A stretch of 64,000 nt of DNA from Cytophagales bacterium UBA2561 (GTDB taxonomy: Bacteria > Bacteroidota > Bacteroidia > Cytophagales > Thermoflexibacteraceae). The stretch covers positions 124,001 through 188,000 of the forward strand of contig DDLX01000037.1 of the NCBI GenBank assembly GCA_002340355.1. The letters run 5' to 3'. Of the stretch, positions 1-7,044 are shown piece after piece. Every line of letters starts with the position of its first letter. Position 1 is the first letter of the stretch. The translations under genes were made by a program, and so were the position numbers. Under the pieces are notes generated by a model that saw only the letters and a program-made list of their open reading frames with translations, searched no databases and was not told the DNA's origin.

Positions 1-49
1 GAAACTGGAAGAGTTAAAAACATAATTTTCAATAAATTAATATTTGCTT

Positions 50-82
50 CCATAACGTAGGGTTTGCAAACCCTACCCTATG
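50..82. repeat. Short dispersed palindrome, GGTTTGCAAACC type
   Basis: The core GTAGGGTTTGCAAACCCTAC is a perfect 20-base palindrome flanked by CATA and TATG arms. The same GGGTTTGCAAACC core recurs at 18490-18518 and inside the longer repeats at 2825-3014 and 21077-21267. It lies outside coding sequence. Function unknown; it could be a REP/MITE-like element or a hairpin in the transcript. Confidence 0.6.
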
Positions 83-170
83 AAAATGATTGATTGTCAA
101 TATATTGTGATTTCATTCGAAAATTGTCGGCTGTGAGGACACAGCCAACAGCATTTTGTCCAGTAGCATG

Positions 171-563
171 CTAATTAACGTGAAGCAATTGATTTTCTAA
201 TTTTGATAAGAACTGAGTGGAGGCGTTTTGTAAGCATTTGATTTGAAGACAAAGCTGTAACTGTATCATTTCCGCATTCATTTCTTCGGTCTGGAGGCGG
301 TCAATGAGATCTTGACTTTCTTCCAGTTGTTGAGCAATGTCATCATAAAACTCGCTGCAAATACTGAGGAGAGACTTCGAAAAGGTACTTTTAGCGGTAC
401 TTTCTGAGCATTTTTTTGCATCTTTGTTATCGACCTTTTCTATCAAAACCGAAGACATAGAAAGCTCAATATCATCTAAAACATTCGTGTCACTTTGGGC
501 GATATACTGGATTAATTTTAATTTTCGCTCCAGTAGTTTGAGCTGATGATTCTTAGAGGTCAT
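171..563 (-). CDS. Hypothetical helical protein, 130 aa
   Basis: I do not recognise a family. The protein has no signal peptide or membrane segment, is rich in Leu, Glu, Gln and Lys, and reads as mostly alpha-helical. The N-terminal third has heptad-like hydrophobic spacing (LKLLERKLKLIQYI) and the C-terminal half is rich in Gln and Leu (EMIQLQLCLQIKCL), so a coiled coil or helical bundle is likely. It is transcribed divergently from the HTH array that begins at 774. The start is the first ATG of the frame. It is probably a real gene because the frame is open over nearly 400 bases in AT-rich DNA, but there is no homology argument to support it. Confidence 0.5.
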   Translation of the reverse strand: MTSKNHQLKLLERKLKLIQYIAQSDTNVLDDIELSMSSVLIEKVDNKDAKKCSESTAKSTFSKSLLSICSEFYDDIAQQLEESQDLIDRLQTEEMNAEMIQLQLCLQIKCLQNASTQFLSKLENQLLHVN

Positions 564-684
564 TGGAGAAGTGTTTTTTTGATTTTTGAATTATTTTTTG
601 GAAAAAGAACGTAAGTCCGCTTCAGGAGTTCGTCAAAATCTCGAAGCGGATTTTACGCCTTTTGATGATTCAAAGGTAATAAAA

Positions 685-726
685 TTGGTGACATACACCC
701 AAATTAAATTGGTGTTTTTACACCAA
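685..726. promoter_or_regulatory. Two palindromic operator-like sites before the HTH array
   Basis: Two GGTG...CACC inverted repeats lie about 50-90 bases before the first HTH gene: GGTGacataCACC at 687-699 and TTGGTGTTTTTACACCAA at 709-726. Their centres are about 24 bases apart, close to two helical turns. Paired palindromes just before a repressor-type HTH gene are typical of autoregulatory operators. No comparable pair precedes the other four paralogues, so the array may be controlled from here as one unit. Assignment to the HTH proteins is inference. Confidence 0.5.
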
Positions 727-773
727 AAATTATTTATTATTTGCAAAAACAAGTTTAATATAAAAATATTACA

Positions 774-1145
774 ATGTTTGGAGAACGTTTTAAAAAAGCA
801 AGAGAGTTTTTAGGGTTTTCATCTCAAAACTCAATAGCTAAAGAAATAGGCTTAAATCACCATTCTATCCGAAAAGTTGAATTGGAACAGATTAAAAATC
901 TAAACTGGGATTATGTCAAATATTTAATCGAAAGTGGGGTAAATCCGTATTTTTTGATTGGAAAAAGTGATGAAATTGAAGGACAAAAAGTAACAGGTTT
1001 TATTCATGAGTCAGAATACGAGAACGTAAAAGCAGAATTAGAAGATTTACAAAATAAGTTTGAAATCGTTCAAGAAACCCTCCAACTTCTCCAAATCGAA
1101 GTGGATGAAGATGGAAATTTGAAAAAACGAGACCCAAATCTATAA
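774..1145 (+). CDS. HTH (XRE-like) regulator, tandem paralogue 1
   Basis: A 123-residue protein with an N-terminal helix-turn-helix of the lambda-repressor/XRE type at about residues 5-40 (recognition-helix region NHHSIRKVE), a short conserved core ending in NPYFLIGKSDE near residue 62, and a charged C-terminal helix (about 75-112) predicted to form a coiled coil and ending KKRDPNL. It is the first of five adjacent paralogues on the same strand and lies directly downstream of two palindromic operator-like sites. It shares its middle segment (EIEGQKVTGFIHESEYENV) with paralogue 4. It probably acts as a dimeric DNA-binding regulator, and the target is unknown. The stop codon lies inside a small hairpin repeat. 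Confidence 0.8.
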   Translation: MFGERFKKAREFLGFSSQNSIAKEIGLNHHSIRKVELEQIKNLNWDYVKYLIESGVNPYFLIGKSDEIEGQKVTGFIHESEYENVKAELEDLQNKFEIVQETLQLLQIEVDEDGNLKKRDPNL

Positions 1146-1169
1146 GGTTTCTGAAAATCTTGTAGGTTT
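1140..1169 (+). repeat. Post-gene hairpin, CTATAAG...CTTGTAG
   Basis: CTATAAG (1140-1146) pairs with CTTGTAG (1159-1165) around a TTTCTGAAAAT loop, followed by GTTTAAATTTTTT. The stop codon of HTH paralogue 1 lies in the left arm. A near-identical copy follows paralogue 5 at 2767, and related copies are at 12961 and 29051. It may act as a weak terminator or RNA stabiliser. Confidence 0.5.
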
Positions 1170-1186
1170 AAATTTTTTCATAAAAT

Positions 1187-1561
1187 ATGAATATAATACA
1201 ACAAAGATTTCAGAAGGCACGGAAATTTTTAGGACTTTCAAAAAATGCTGCTGCCAAAAATGCAGGTTTAACACATACTGCTGTCAATCAATTTGAAAAA
1301 GGAATATCAAACAGACCAAATTTTGACTATTTGACTTATTTGATTAAACAGGGGATTAATCCGTACTTTTTGATTGGGGAATCAGAGGAAGTTGAAGGGC
1401 AAAATTTAGAGGAATTTATCAGTAAGAATAAATATGACAAATTAGAAGCTAAATACGAAGAGTTACAGAGTAAATTTGAAAATATGGAAGAAACCCTCCA
1501 ACTCCTCCAAATCGAAGTGGACGAAAATGGAAATTTGAAAAAACGGGACTCAAATATATAA
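1187..1561 (+). CDS. HTH (XRE-like) regulator, tandem paralogue 2
   Basis: A 124-residue member of the five-gene array and the most divergent one. It begins MNIIQQRFQKARKFLGLS and carries the HTH sequence NAAAKNAGLTHTAVNQFEKG, which has the classical AAKNAGLTxxAVxxxE form of XRE proteins. The linker differs from its sisters (SEEVEGQNLEEFISKNKYDKLEAKYEELQ split over residues 65-93), but the last 25 residues return to the shared coiled-coil end (ETLQLLQIEVDENGNLKKRD). The different recognition helix suggests a different DNA target or loss of the shared one, while the common C-terminus could allow heterodimers with the other paralogues. Confidence 0.8.
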   Translation: MNIIQQRFQKARKFLGLSKNAAAKNAGLTHTAVNQFEKGISNRPNFDYLTYLIKQGINPYFLIGESEEVEGQNLEEFISKNKYDKLEAKYEELQSKFENMEETLQLLQIEVDENGNLKKRDSNI

Positions 1562-1593
1562 AATTTTAATTTATCATAATAATAATTAGTATA

Positions 1594-1962
1594 ATGCTTG
1601 GAGAGCGTTTCAAAAAAGCTCGTGAATTTTTGGGCTTATCCCAAACTGCCATTGCTCAAAAATTAGGTATTGTTCATAACTCAATTGGTCGGGTTGAATC
1701 AAATAATATTAAAAATCCAAACTTTCACTATGTTCAATATTTAATTGAAAACGGGATAAATCCGTATTTTTTGATTGGGAAAAGTGACGAAGTTGCAGGA
1801 AAAAATTTAGAGGATTTTGTTAAGAAATCAGAATACGAGGACGTAAAAGCGGAATTAGAAGATTTACAAAATAAGTTTGAAATCGTTCAAGAAACCCTCC
1901 AACTCCTCCAAATCGAAGTGGATGAAGATGGGAATTTGAAAAAACGGGATTCAAATATATAG
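1594..1962 (+). CDS. HTH (XRE-like) regulator, tandem paralogue 3
   Basis: A 122-residue array member beginning MLGERFKKAREFLGLS, with a clean XRE helix-turn-helix (QTAIAQKLGIVHNSIGRVE). Its C-terminal half (DEVAGKNLEDFVKKSEYEDV, then the coiled-coil tail) is shared almost base for base with paralogue 5, whereas its N-terminal half is different, so segments have been exchanged between copies. The 32-base spacer before it and those before paralogues 4 and 5 carry the same AT-rich sequence (TTTTAATTTATCATAATAAT), which argues that gene and spacer were duplicated together. Confidence 0.8.
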   Translation: MLGERFKKAREFLGLSQTAIAQKLGIVHNSIGRVESNNIKNPNFHYVQYLIENGINPYFLIGKSDEVAGKNLEDFVKKSEYEDVKAELEDLQNKFEIVQETLQLLQIEVDEDGNLKKRDSNI

Positions 1963-1995
1963 AATTTTAATTTATCATAATAATAATTTAGTGTA

Positions 1996-2367
1996 ATGTT
2001 TGGAGAACGTTTTAAAAAAGCAAGAGAGTTTTTAGGGTTTTCATCTCAAAATTCAATCGCCCAAGAAATCGGTTTAAGTAATCATTCTATCCGAAAAGTT
2101 GAATTAGAACAAATTAAAAATCCAAATTGGGATTATATCAAATATTTAATCGAAAGCGGGGTAAATCCGTATTTTTTGATTGGAAAAAGTGATGAAATCG
2201 AAGGACAAAAAGTAACGGGTTTTATTCATGAGTCAGAATACGAGAACGTAAAAGCAGAATTAGAAGATTTACAAAATAAGTTTGAAATCGTTCAAGAAGC
2301 CCTCCAACTTCTCCAAATCGAAGTGGATGAAGATGGGAATTTGAAAAAACGGGACTCAAATATATAA
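1996..2367 (+). CDS. HTH (XRE-like) regulator, tandem paralogue 4
   Basis: A 123-residue protein nearly identical to paralogue 1. It has the same MFGERFKKAREFLGFSSQNS start, the same linker (EIEGQKVTGFIHESEYENV) and the same coiled-coil tail. Differences are concentrated in the HTH, where AQEIGLSNHSIRKVELEQIK replaces AKEIGLNHHSIRKVELEQIK, and in the ending, DSNI instead of DPNL. Paralogues 1 and 4 therefore probably bind related or identical sites. Nucleotide identity is high enough to suggest recent duplication or ongoing gene conversion. Confidence 0.8.
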   Translation: MFGERFKKAREFLGFSSQNSIAQEIGLSNHSIRKVELEQIKNPNWDYIKYLIESGVNPYFLIGKSDEIEGQKVTGFIHESEYENVKAELEDLQNKFEIVQEALQLLQIEVDEDGNLKKRDSNI

Positions 2368-2400
2368 AATTTTAATTTATCATAATAATAATTTAGTATG

Positions 2401-2772
2401 ATGTTTGGAGAACGTTTTAAAAAAGCAAGAGAGTTTTTAGGATTTTCATCTCAAAATTCAGTAGCCAAAAAAATAGGCTTAACTAATCAGTCTATACGGA
2501 AAATTGAAAGAGATGAGATTAAAAATTTAAATTGGGATTATGTCAAATATTTAATCGAAAACGGGATAAATCCGTATTTTTTGATTGGGAAAAGTGACGA
2601 AGTTGCAGGAAAAAATTTAGAGGATTTTGTTAAGAAATCAGAATACGAGGACGTAAAAGCAGAGTTAGAAGATTTACAAAATAAATTTGAAATCGTTCAA
2701 GAAACCCTCCAACTTCTCCAAATCGAAGTGGATGAAGATGGGAATTTGAAAAAACGAGACCCAAATCTATAA
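2401..2772 (+). CDS. HTH (XRE-like) regulator, tandem paralogue 5 (chimeric)
   Basis: A 123-residue array member with its start set at the second of two adjacent ATG codons. Alignment of the duplicated spacer shows that the earlier ATG at 2398 arose from the GTGTA that precedes the start of paralogue 4. The N-terminal half matches paralogues 1 and 4 (MFGERFKKAREFLGFSSQNS) with a distinct recognition segment (TNQSIRKIERDEIK). The linker (DEVAGKNLEDFVKKSEYEDV) matches paralogue 3, making the gene a chimera. Its 3' end and following hairpin match those of paralogue 1. A dimeric DNA-binding role is inferred from the HTH and coiled-coil tail. Confidence 0.8.
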   Translation: MFGERFKKAREFLGFSSQNSVAKKIGLTNQSIRKIERDEIKNLNWDYVKYLIENGINPYFLIGKSDEVAGKNLEDFVKKSEYEDVKAELEDLQNKFEIVQETLQLLQIEVDEDGNLKKRDPNL

Positions 2773-2796
2773 GGTTTCTGAAAATCTTGTAGGTTT
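2767..2796 (+). repeat. Post-gene hairpin, second copy
   Basis: CTATAAG (2767-2773) and CTTGTAG (2786-2792) form the same stem-loop found after HTH paralogue 1, again starting inside the last codons of the gene. It closes the five-gene array and may be its terminator, although the following T-run is weak. Confidence 0.5.
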
Positions 2797-2824
2797 AAAA
2801 ATTCTATACTGTCTTTTGTTTAAG

Positions 2825-3014
2825 AGTACTCTATTCTACTAAAAATGATTTATAAAATATATTTAGTATTGAAATTATTTAAAAATCTTTGTTCATTAAT
2901 CTAAAACGCCATTTTTCCGTAGCGATGGGTCTGCAAACCCACCACTACGGAAAAATTAAATTTAATCTAATTGATAGTCAATAATTTGCAAGTCAATAAA
3001 GTTTTAGTAGGGTA
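2825..3014 (+). repeat. Long dispersed repeat, copy A (~190 bp)
   Basis: This stretch matches the reverse complement of 21077-21267 along its whole length with scattered substitutions. Its core (2911-2956) is an imperfect hairpin in which TTTTTCCGTAGCG...CACTACGGAAAAA brackets a GGGTCTGCAAACCC palindrome. Flanks are AT-rich and carry no convincing frame. It fills most of the gap between the HTH array and the RlpA-like gene. It looks like a small non-autonomous repeat of MITE or REPIN type, but neither terminal target duplications nor a transposase were seen. Confidence 0.7.
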
Positions 3015-3051
3015 ATTGTACCACCAAAACAAAGCACTAAAAGTTGATTTT

Positions 3052-3846
3052 TTACTTCTTAAAATGCGGACGCACAAAGCCTGTGATTCCTTTATCTTTC
3101 AATAATGCCAATGATTTTTTTGCCAATTCCTTGCTGGCATATTCACCTGTCACCACTCGGTAATAACGTGCGCCTTGCGACCAACCCGACTGAATATAAA
3201 ATTGACGATTGTATTTAGCAGTCATTTCTTTAGCTACCTGAACCGCCTTTTCGACTTGTCCAAAACCAGATACTTGAATCGCATAACCTCGTAAACTAAC
3301 AACTTGTCCCGAAGCAGAATACAAATTTACTTTTTTGAACTTCTGAGCCAAGGGCGAAAGTGTGGTTGAACTTGCCGAACTACTCGAAGCAGGAGCAATA
3401 TTTGTAACTGTAATAGGTTGATTTTTAACTAAATTATCATAATTTCGGTTAGCATTTCGTTTGACATTCAGTTTTAGGACTACAACCTGTACATTTGCTG
3501 CCCAAGCCGAATCCGCCAAAATACCTAATTTGTCCGCCGCCTTATGGGTTACATCCAAAATCCGTTTATGACTCAAGGGTCGGTCATTAATCCGAAGAAT
3601 GGCAATTTTTCCGTTATCCAAATTAGTTACACGCACCAAAGACCCAAATGGAATCAAAGGATGTGCGCCTTCCATCGCTTTCATATCGTAGACTTCTCCA
3701 CTTCGGGTATAAGCTCCGCCTCTATCATTAATAAAATAAGAACAACGTCCATTATCCACATAGCCCACTTGTGAGGGTAATTTTTGGGCATAAATGGCTG
3801 ATACACAAAAATAAAGCAAACCAATAATTACGCTATTTTTTCTCAT
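3052..3846 (-). CDS. rlpA: RlpA-like protein with C-terminal SPOR domain
   Basis: A 264-residue exported envelope protein. Residues 1-20 form a signal peptide ending AIYA. Residues ~30-115 are the double-psi beta-barrel of the RlpA family, with GGAYTRSGEVYD, the conserved GSLVRVTNLDNGK strand, and RINDRP followed by RILDV. A Ser/Ala-rich linker (~150-165) leads to a C-terminal SPOR domain (~185-262), which binds denuded glycan at septa in characterised proteins. RlpA homologues in proteobacteria are lytic transglycosylases or septal-ring proteins, and the enzymatic activity of the Bacteroidota form is less certain. It stands alone between a dispersed repeat and a divergent PUR-like gene. Confidence 0.85.
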   Translation of the reverse strand: MRKNSVIIGLLYFCVSAIYAQKLPSQVGYVDNGRCSYFINDRGGAYTRSGEVYDMKAMEGAHPLIPFGSLVRVTNLDNGKIAILRINDRPLSHKRILDVTHKAADKLGILADSAWAANVQVVVLKLNVKRNANRNYDNLVKNQPITVTNIAPASSSSASSTTLSPLAQKFKKVNLYSASGQVVSLRGYAIQVSGFGQVEKAVQVAKEMTAKYNRQFYIQSGWSQGARYYRVVTGEYASKELAKKSLALLKDKGITGFVRPHFKK

Positions 3847-3916
3847 ACGTTTTGAGGATTCTAAAAAGATTCGGTTAAAAAATTAGTCAAATCGAAGACG
3901 TTTTTCGGTGTTTTTA

Positions 3917-3924
3917 TATCTTTG
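3917..3924 (+). promoter_or_regulatory. Candidate Bacteroidota -7 box (TATCTTTG)
   Basis: TATCTTTG matches the TAnnTTTG -7 consensus of Bacteroidota and points toward the DUF3276 gene 180 bases downstream, which would give a long leader. No clear -33 TTTG was seen at the right spacing. Confidence 0.35.
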
Positions 3925-4106
3925 CCAAAGTTTTTCTCCAATCCATTCAACTCTTCAAAGTAAACGATTTGAGAGAGTTTTACAAAAAAATTTTTGGATT
4001 GATTAGAAAATTGACTTTTATTAAGTTTTTAACGCTTCAGAATAAGGGAGCATTTTCAAAACCCAAATAAAAACCCTAATTTTAGGCAATTTATCAAACC
4101 TTTAGT

Positions 4107-4451
4107 ATGGTGGAAGACAATAAAGATTATCGGAGAGACGACCTCTACTCCAATCGCGTGCGGGCTGGAAAGCGAACGTATTTTTTTGATGTCAAAACTA
4201 CACGTTCCAATGATTATTACCTCACCATCACCGAAAGTAAAAAACGCTATACCGATGATGGACATTATTACGAGAAGCATAAAATTTTCTTGTATAAGGA
4301 GGACTTTAATAAGTTTGTAGAAGCACTAAATGAGGCAGTTACTCACGTCAAAGACGAATTGATGCCTGATTTTGATTTCACACAATTTGACCGAGACCCC
4401 GAAGAAAATCGAAACTTCGAAGAGTCTGGCTCAGAACTCAAGTGGGATTAA
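4107..4451 (+). CDS. DUF3276 (PUR-alpha-like) nucleic-acid-binding protein
   Basis: A 114-residue protein of the DUF3276/PUR family common in Bacteroidota. The PUR repeat is visible as a basic beta-strand segment (AGKRTYFFDVKTTRSNDYYLTITESKK split at residues 19-46), followed by a helix (EDFNKFVEALNEAVTHV). The acidic C-terminal tail ends SELKWD. Characterised members bind single-stranded DNA or RNA. A small soluble cytoplasmic protein of this length is typical. A strong rho-independent terminator follows directly, so the gene is probably monocistronic. Confidence 0.85.
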   Translation: MVEDNKDYRRDDLYSNRVRAGKRTYFFDVKTTRSNDYYLTITESKKRYTDDGHYYEKHKIFLYKEDFNKFVEALNEAVTHVKDELMPDFDFTQFDRDPEENRNFEESGSELKWD

Positions 4452-4480
4452 ATCACTTATCAAGAGATTCAAAAAAATAG

Positions 4481-4512
4481 CCTTTGCCAATTCGGTAAAG
4501 GTTATTTTTTTT
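4481..4512 (+). terminator. Rho-independent terminator after DUF3276 gene
   Basis: CCTTTGCC (4481-4488) pairs with GGTAAAGG (4494-4501) around AATTC, followed by TTATTTTTTTT. It lies 30 bases after the stop codon. Confidence 0.8.
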
Positions 4513-4540
4513 ATAGAAATGCCTTAAAAATGAATATTTA

Positions 4541-4574
4541 TTGACTTTTTTTTACCTTTTCTTTTATACTTTTG
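4541..4574 (+). promoter_or_regulatory. Candidate promoter for the copper-linked operon
   Basis: The -7 box TACTTTTG (4567-4574) fits TAnnTTTG, with TTGAC at 4541-4545 as a possible -33 element about 21 bases upstream. Transcription would begin only a few bases before the ATG at 4583, implying a nearly leaderless mRNA. Confidence 0.5.
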
Positions 4575-4582
4575 TCTCCTGA

Positions 4583-4969
4583 ATGTATAGGATCACAAAA
4601 CAGTATAGCACATTAGCATTAGCGGTTTTAGTTTTAGTTAATGCACTTTCGGCAACTTTGGTCTTTTTAGATTATGAGTTGCGAAAAGACTTTATTGCTG
4701 AAGTTTTGTGTATTAATCGGGAAAAACCTCAGTTTCATTGTGCAGGATCTTGTCATCTCAAGAAAAACCTCAAAAAAACTCAAGAAGCACAAAGCGAAAA
4801 TTCTGATAAAGTCCAATTTTCTCCATTTGAGTTTGTTGCTCCAAAAACAAATTTTATCTTTTTAAAACCTGCTTTAGTTTTTATTCCTCAAACCATTAAA
4901 AACTTTGGTTATTCCTTTCATTTTTATCCTCAAGTTTGTTTTTCCTTTTTCCATCCGCCACAAGCCTAA
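4583..4969 (+). CDS. Small membrane protein with C-x6-8-CxGxC motif
   Basis: A 128-residue protein with one N-terminal membrane segment (about 8-30) followed by a short Cys cluster: CINREKPQFHCAGSCHLKK, that is C43, C53 and C57 with a CxGxC core. Similar proteins (membrane anchor, then CxN-KP-C-GKC-L-K) are widespread in Bacteroidota beside metal-uptake and cytochrome genes, and I know of no assigned biochemical function. The Cys and His residues suggest metal binding. It precedes the MauG/MbnP genes by 153 bases on the same strand. A stem-loop (CTCTGAGAAA/TTTCTCAAAG, 5032-5061) in that gap could attenuate or process the transcript. A copper-related role is inferred from the neighbours. Confidence 0.7.
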   Translation: MYRITKQYSTLALAVLVLVNALSATLVFLDYELRKDFIAEVLCINREKPQFHCAGSCHLKKNLKKTQEAQSENSDKVQFSPFEFVAPKTNFIFLKPALVFIPQTIKNFGYSFHFYPQVCFSFFHPPQA

Positions 4970-5122
4970 TTTCTTCCTTTCAAAATTACTGAAATTTTTT
5001 ATCGACAGGATTTCGTTTTGTAACGTTTAATCTCTGAGAAAGCTTCGTTTTTTTCTCAAAGATGATATAACATAAAATACTGTAAATCAATAAATTGTCG
5101 TACATTAAAATTATAAAGTGAT

Positions 5123-6265
5123 ATGAAACAAATACCAAAAATCCGAGTCTTTGGTTGGATGATAGGATTGGTTTTGGGGTTATCAGCTTGTGTCAAACCT
5201 TCTGAAAATGAGATTCAAGTCATTTCAGGAGATGGGACAGATTTATTAGAAATTCCAGCCTATTTTAGTCCATTTTATAAGATTCCTAACGATAATCCGC
5301 TCACAGATGCGGGTATAGAACTAGGCAGAATGTTGTTTTATGAAAAACGACTCTCTGGAAATAATACTATGTCTTGCGGAACGTGTCATCAACAAAAATT
5401 TGCTTTTACAGATGGTGGAAATCAGTTCAGTAAGGGTATTGATGGAACTGAAGGTGATTTGAACACGATGTCATTGGTTAATTTAATGTGGCAAAATCGG
5501 TTTTTCTGGAATGGAAGATCTGAAACCCTTGAAATTCAAGCATTAGAACCCATTCAAAATCCGATTGAAATGCATGAAACACTTGAAAATGCTGTACAAA
5601 AACTCCAAGAAACTAACCTTTATCCACCCAAGTTTAAAGAAGCTTTTGGTTCTGAAATCATCACGGCAGAAAATATCGGAAAAGCCATTGCTCAGTTTGA
5701 AAGAACCTTAATTTCTTCAAACTCCAAGTATGATAAATATTGGCGAGGAGAATATCAGCTTACTGATTTAGAAGCACTTGGGGATGATTTGTTTTTTACA
5801 CACCCAGAGGCTCGTATTGGTCTTCGTGGTGGAAATTGTGGTGATTGTCATTTAGGTCCTTTGACCTCTGGAAGTTCTCGTGGGTTTGACGGTTTTCATA
5901 ATAATGGACTGGATTCAGATGAAAAATTACGTAATGGCTTACAGGAAGTTACAGGAAATTATTTTGATAAAGGAAAGTTTAAAGCCCCAAGTTTGCGAAA
6001 TATTGCCCTGACTGCACCTTATATGCACGATGGTCGATTTCAAACTTTGGAAGAAGTGTTAGATCACTATAATGAACACATTCAAAATAGTGAGACACTT
6101 GACCCTTTGATTCGAGAAGCCAGTAACGAAATTTTGAGTTCAGAAGATACAGTAAAATTGCACTTAACTGAGATGGAGAAAAAAGCCATCTTAGCCTTTT
6201 TAGCTATGCTTACGGACGAGGATTTTATAACCGATGAACGGTTTTCTGACCCCTTTGCAGAATAA
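5123..6265 (+). CDS. MauG/MbnH-like dihaem cytochrome c peroxidase family lipoprotein
   Basis: A 380-residue lipoprotein with lipobox LSAC at residues 20-23 and two haem c motifs, CGTCH (~85) and CGDCH (~240), the latter followed by the family hallmark APYMHDGRFQTLEEVLDHY. This is the cytochrome c peroxidase/MauG superfamily. MbnH members use a bis-Fe(IV) state to convert a tryptophan of the partner MbnP to kynurenine, creating a copper site. The gene lies 39 bases before an MbnP-family gene, which supports MbnH-like function over peroxide detoxification. It acts at the cell envelope and needs cytochrome c maturation. A second paralogue lies downstream of the MbnP gene. Confidence 0.85.
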   Translation: MKQIPKIRVFGWMIGLVLGLSACVKPSENEIQVISGDGTDLLEIPAYFSPFYKIPNDNPLTDAGIELGRMLFYEKRLSGNNTMSCGTCHQQKFAFTDGGNQFSKGIDGTEGDLNTMSLVNLMWQNRFFWNGRSETLEIQALEPIQNPIEMHETLENAVQKLQETNLYPPKFKEAFGSEIITAENIGKAIAQFERTLISSNSKYDKYWRGEYQLTDLEALGDDLFFTHPEARIGLRGGNCGDCHLGPLTSGSSRGFDGFHNNGLDSDEKLRNGLQEVTGNYFDKGKFKAPSLRNIALTAPYMHDGRFQTLEEVLDHYNEHIQNSETLDPLIREASNEILSSEDTVKLHLTEMEKKAILAFLAMLTDEDFITDERFSDPFAE

Positions 6266-6304
6266 TTATTTTTATAAAATTTTTAAATTATAAATCTCAA
6301 AAAA

Positions 6305-7039
6305 ATGAAAATATCATTAGTTTTTTTATTGTTTTTAGGAAGTATTTTGGTCTCATGTGATGATTCGGATGTTACTCCTGAGTCAGTCAATATTAAGTTT
6401 AAATTCAATGCTTTAGCAGATAATTCGCCATTAGTTCTGAATACTAAAACATATCAAAATGCAAACGGCGACTCATTTAATGTCAGCGATTTTAAATTTT
6501 ATGCCAGTAATGTTAAATTACGAAATTCTCAAACGGGAGATGAATACCAAGAGCCAATTAGTTATCATTTAGTTCATCCAAAAGGAGACATACCTTCTTA
6601 CACTTTTGAGTTGAAAGATGTTCCTACTAAAGCTTATGATGAAATTGTATTTTTCGTAGGTATAGATAAGGAACGAAATGCCTCTATTGATGCTATTGGC
6701 GACCTTGATCCAAATAATAATATGGCGTGGAATTGGAACACAGGCTATAAATTTATCTTACTTGAAGGTGATGTTTTTAAAGCAAATGACGAGAAAGGTG
6801 GCTTAGCTCTTCATGTTGGAACAGATACTAATTATAAAGAAATTAAATTTAAGGTTTCGCCAATGAAGTTTAAAGATACCGAAGCTGAAATTGAGTTTGA
6901 TACTGAAATTATGACGATTTTTGACGCACCAAATGTCATTGATTTGAGTGAAACATCAACTATCATGTTTGGAGCAACTGCTGATAAAGTTGCTGAGAAT
7001 TATGCTAAAATGTTCACACTCAAGCAAATCAATTTCTAA
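6305..7039 (+). CDS. MbnP-family copper-binding lipoprotein
   Basis: A 244-residue lipoprotein with lipobox LVSC near residues 16-19. It carries the hallmarks of the MbnP family: a VNIKFKFNALADNSPL start, the FKFYASNVKLR strand, and the central signature GDLDPNNNMAWNWNTGYKF at about residues 134-152. That signature contains the paired Trp residues of which one is oxidised to kynurenine in characterised MbnP. LALHVGT follows near residue 170. In methanotrophs MbnP binds copper after modification by MbnH, and this cluster has no methanobactin genes, so a general copper-scavenging role is more likely. It is sandwiched between two MauG-like genes with gaps of 39 and 5 bases, indicating one transcript. 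Confidence 0.88.
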   Translation: MKISLVFLLFLGSILVSCDDSDVTPESVNIKFKFNALADNSPLVLNTKTYQNANGDSFNVSDFKFYASNVKLRNSQTGDEYQEPISYHLVHPKGDIPSYTFELKDVPTKAYDEIVFFVGIDKERNASIDAIGDLDPNNNMAWNWNTGYKFILLEGDVFKANDEKGGLALHVGTDTNYKEIKFKVSPMKFKDTEAEIEFDTEIMTIFDAPNVIDLSETSTIMFGATADKVAENYAKMFTLKQINF

Positions 7040-7044
7040 AATTA

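Noticed and set aside
586..813. 75-codon open frame on the plus strand before the HTH array
   Set aside because: It spans the operator sites and overlaps the start of HTH paralogue 1 in another frame, and its translation has no protein-like pattern.
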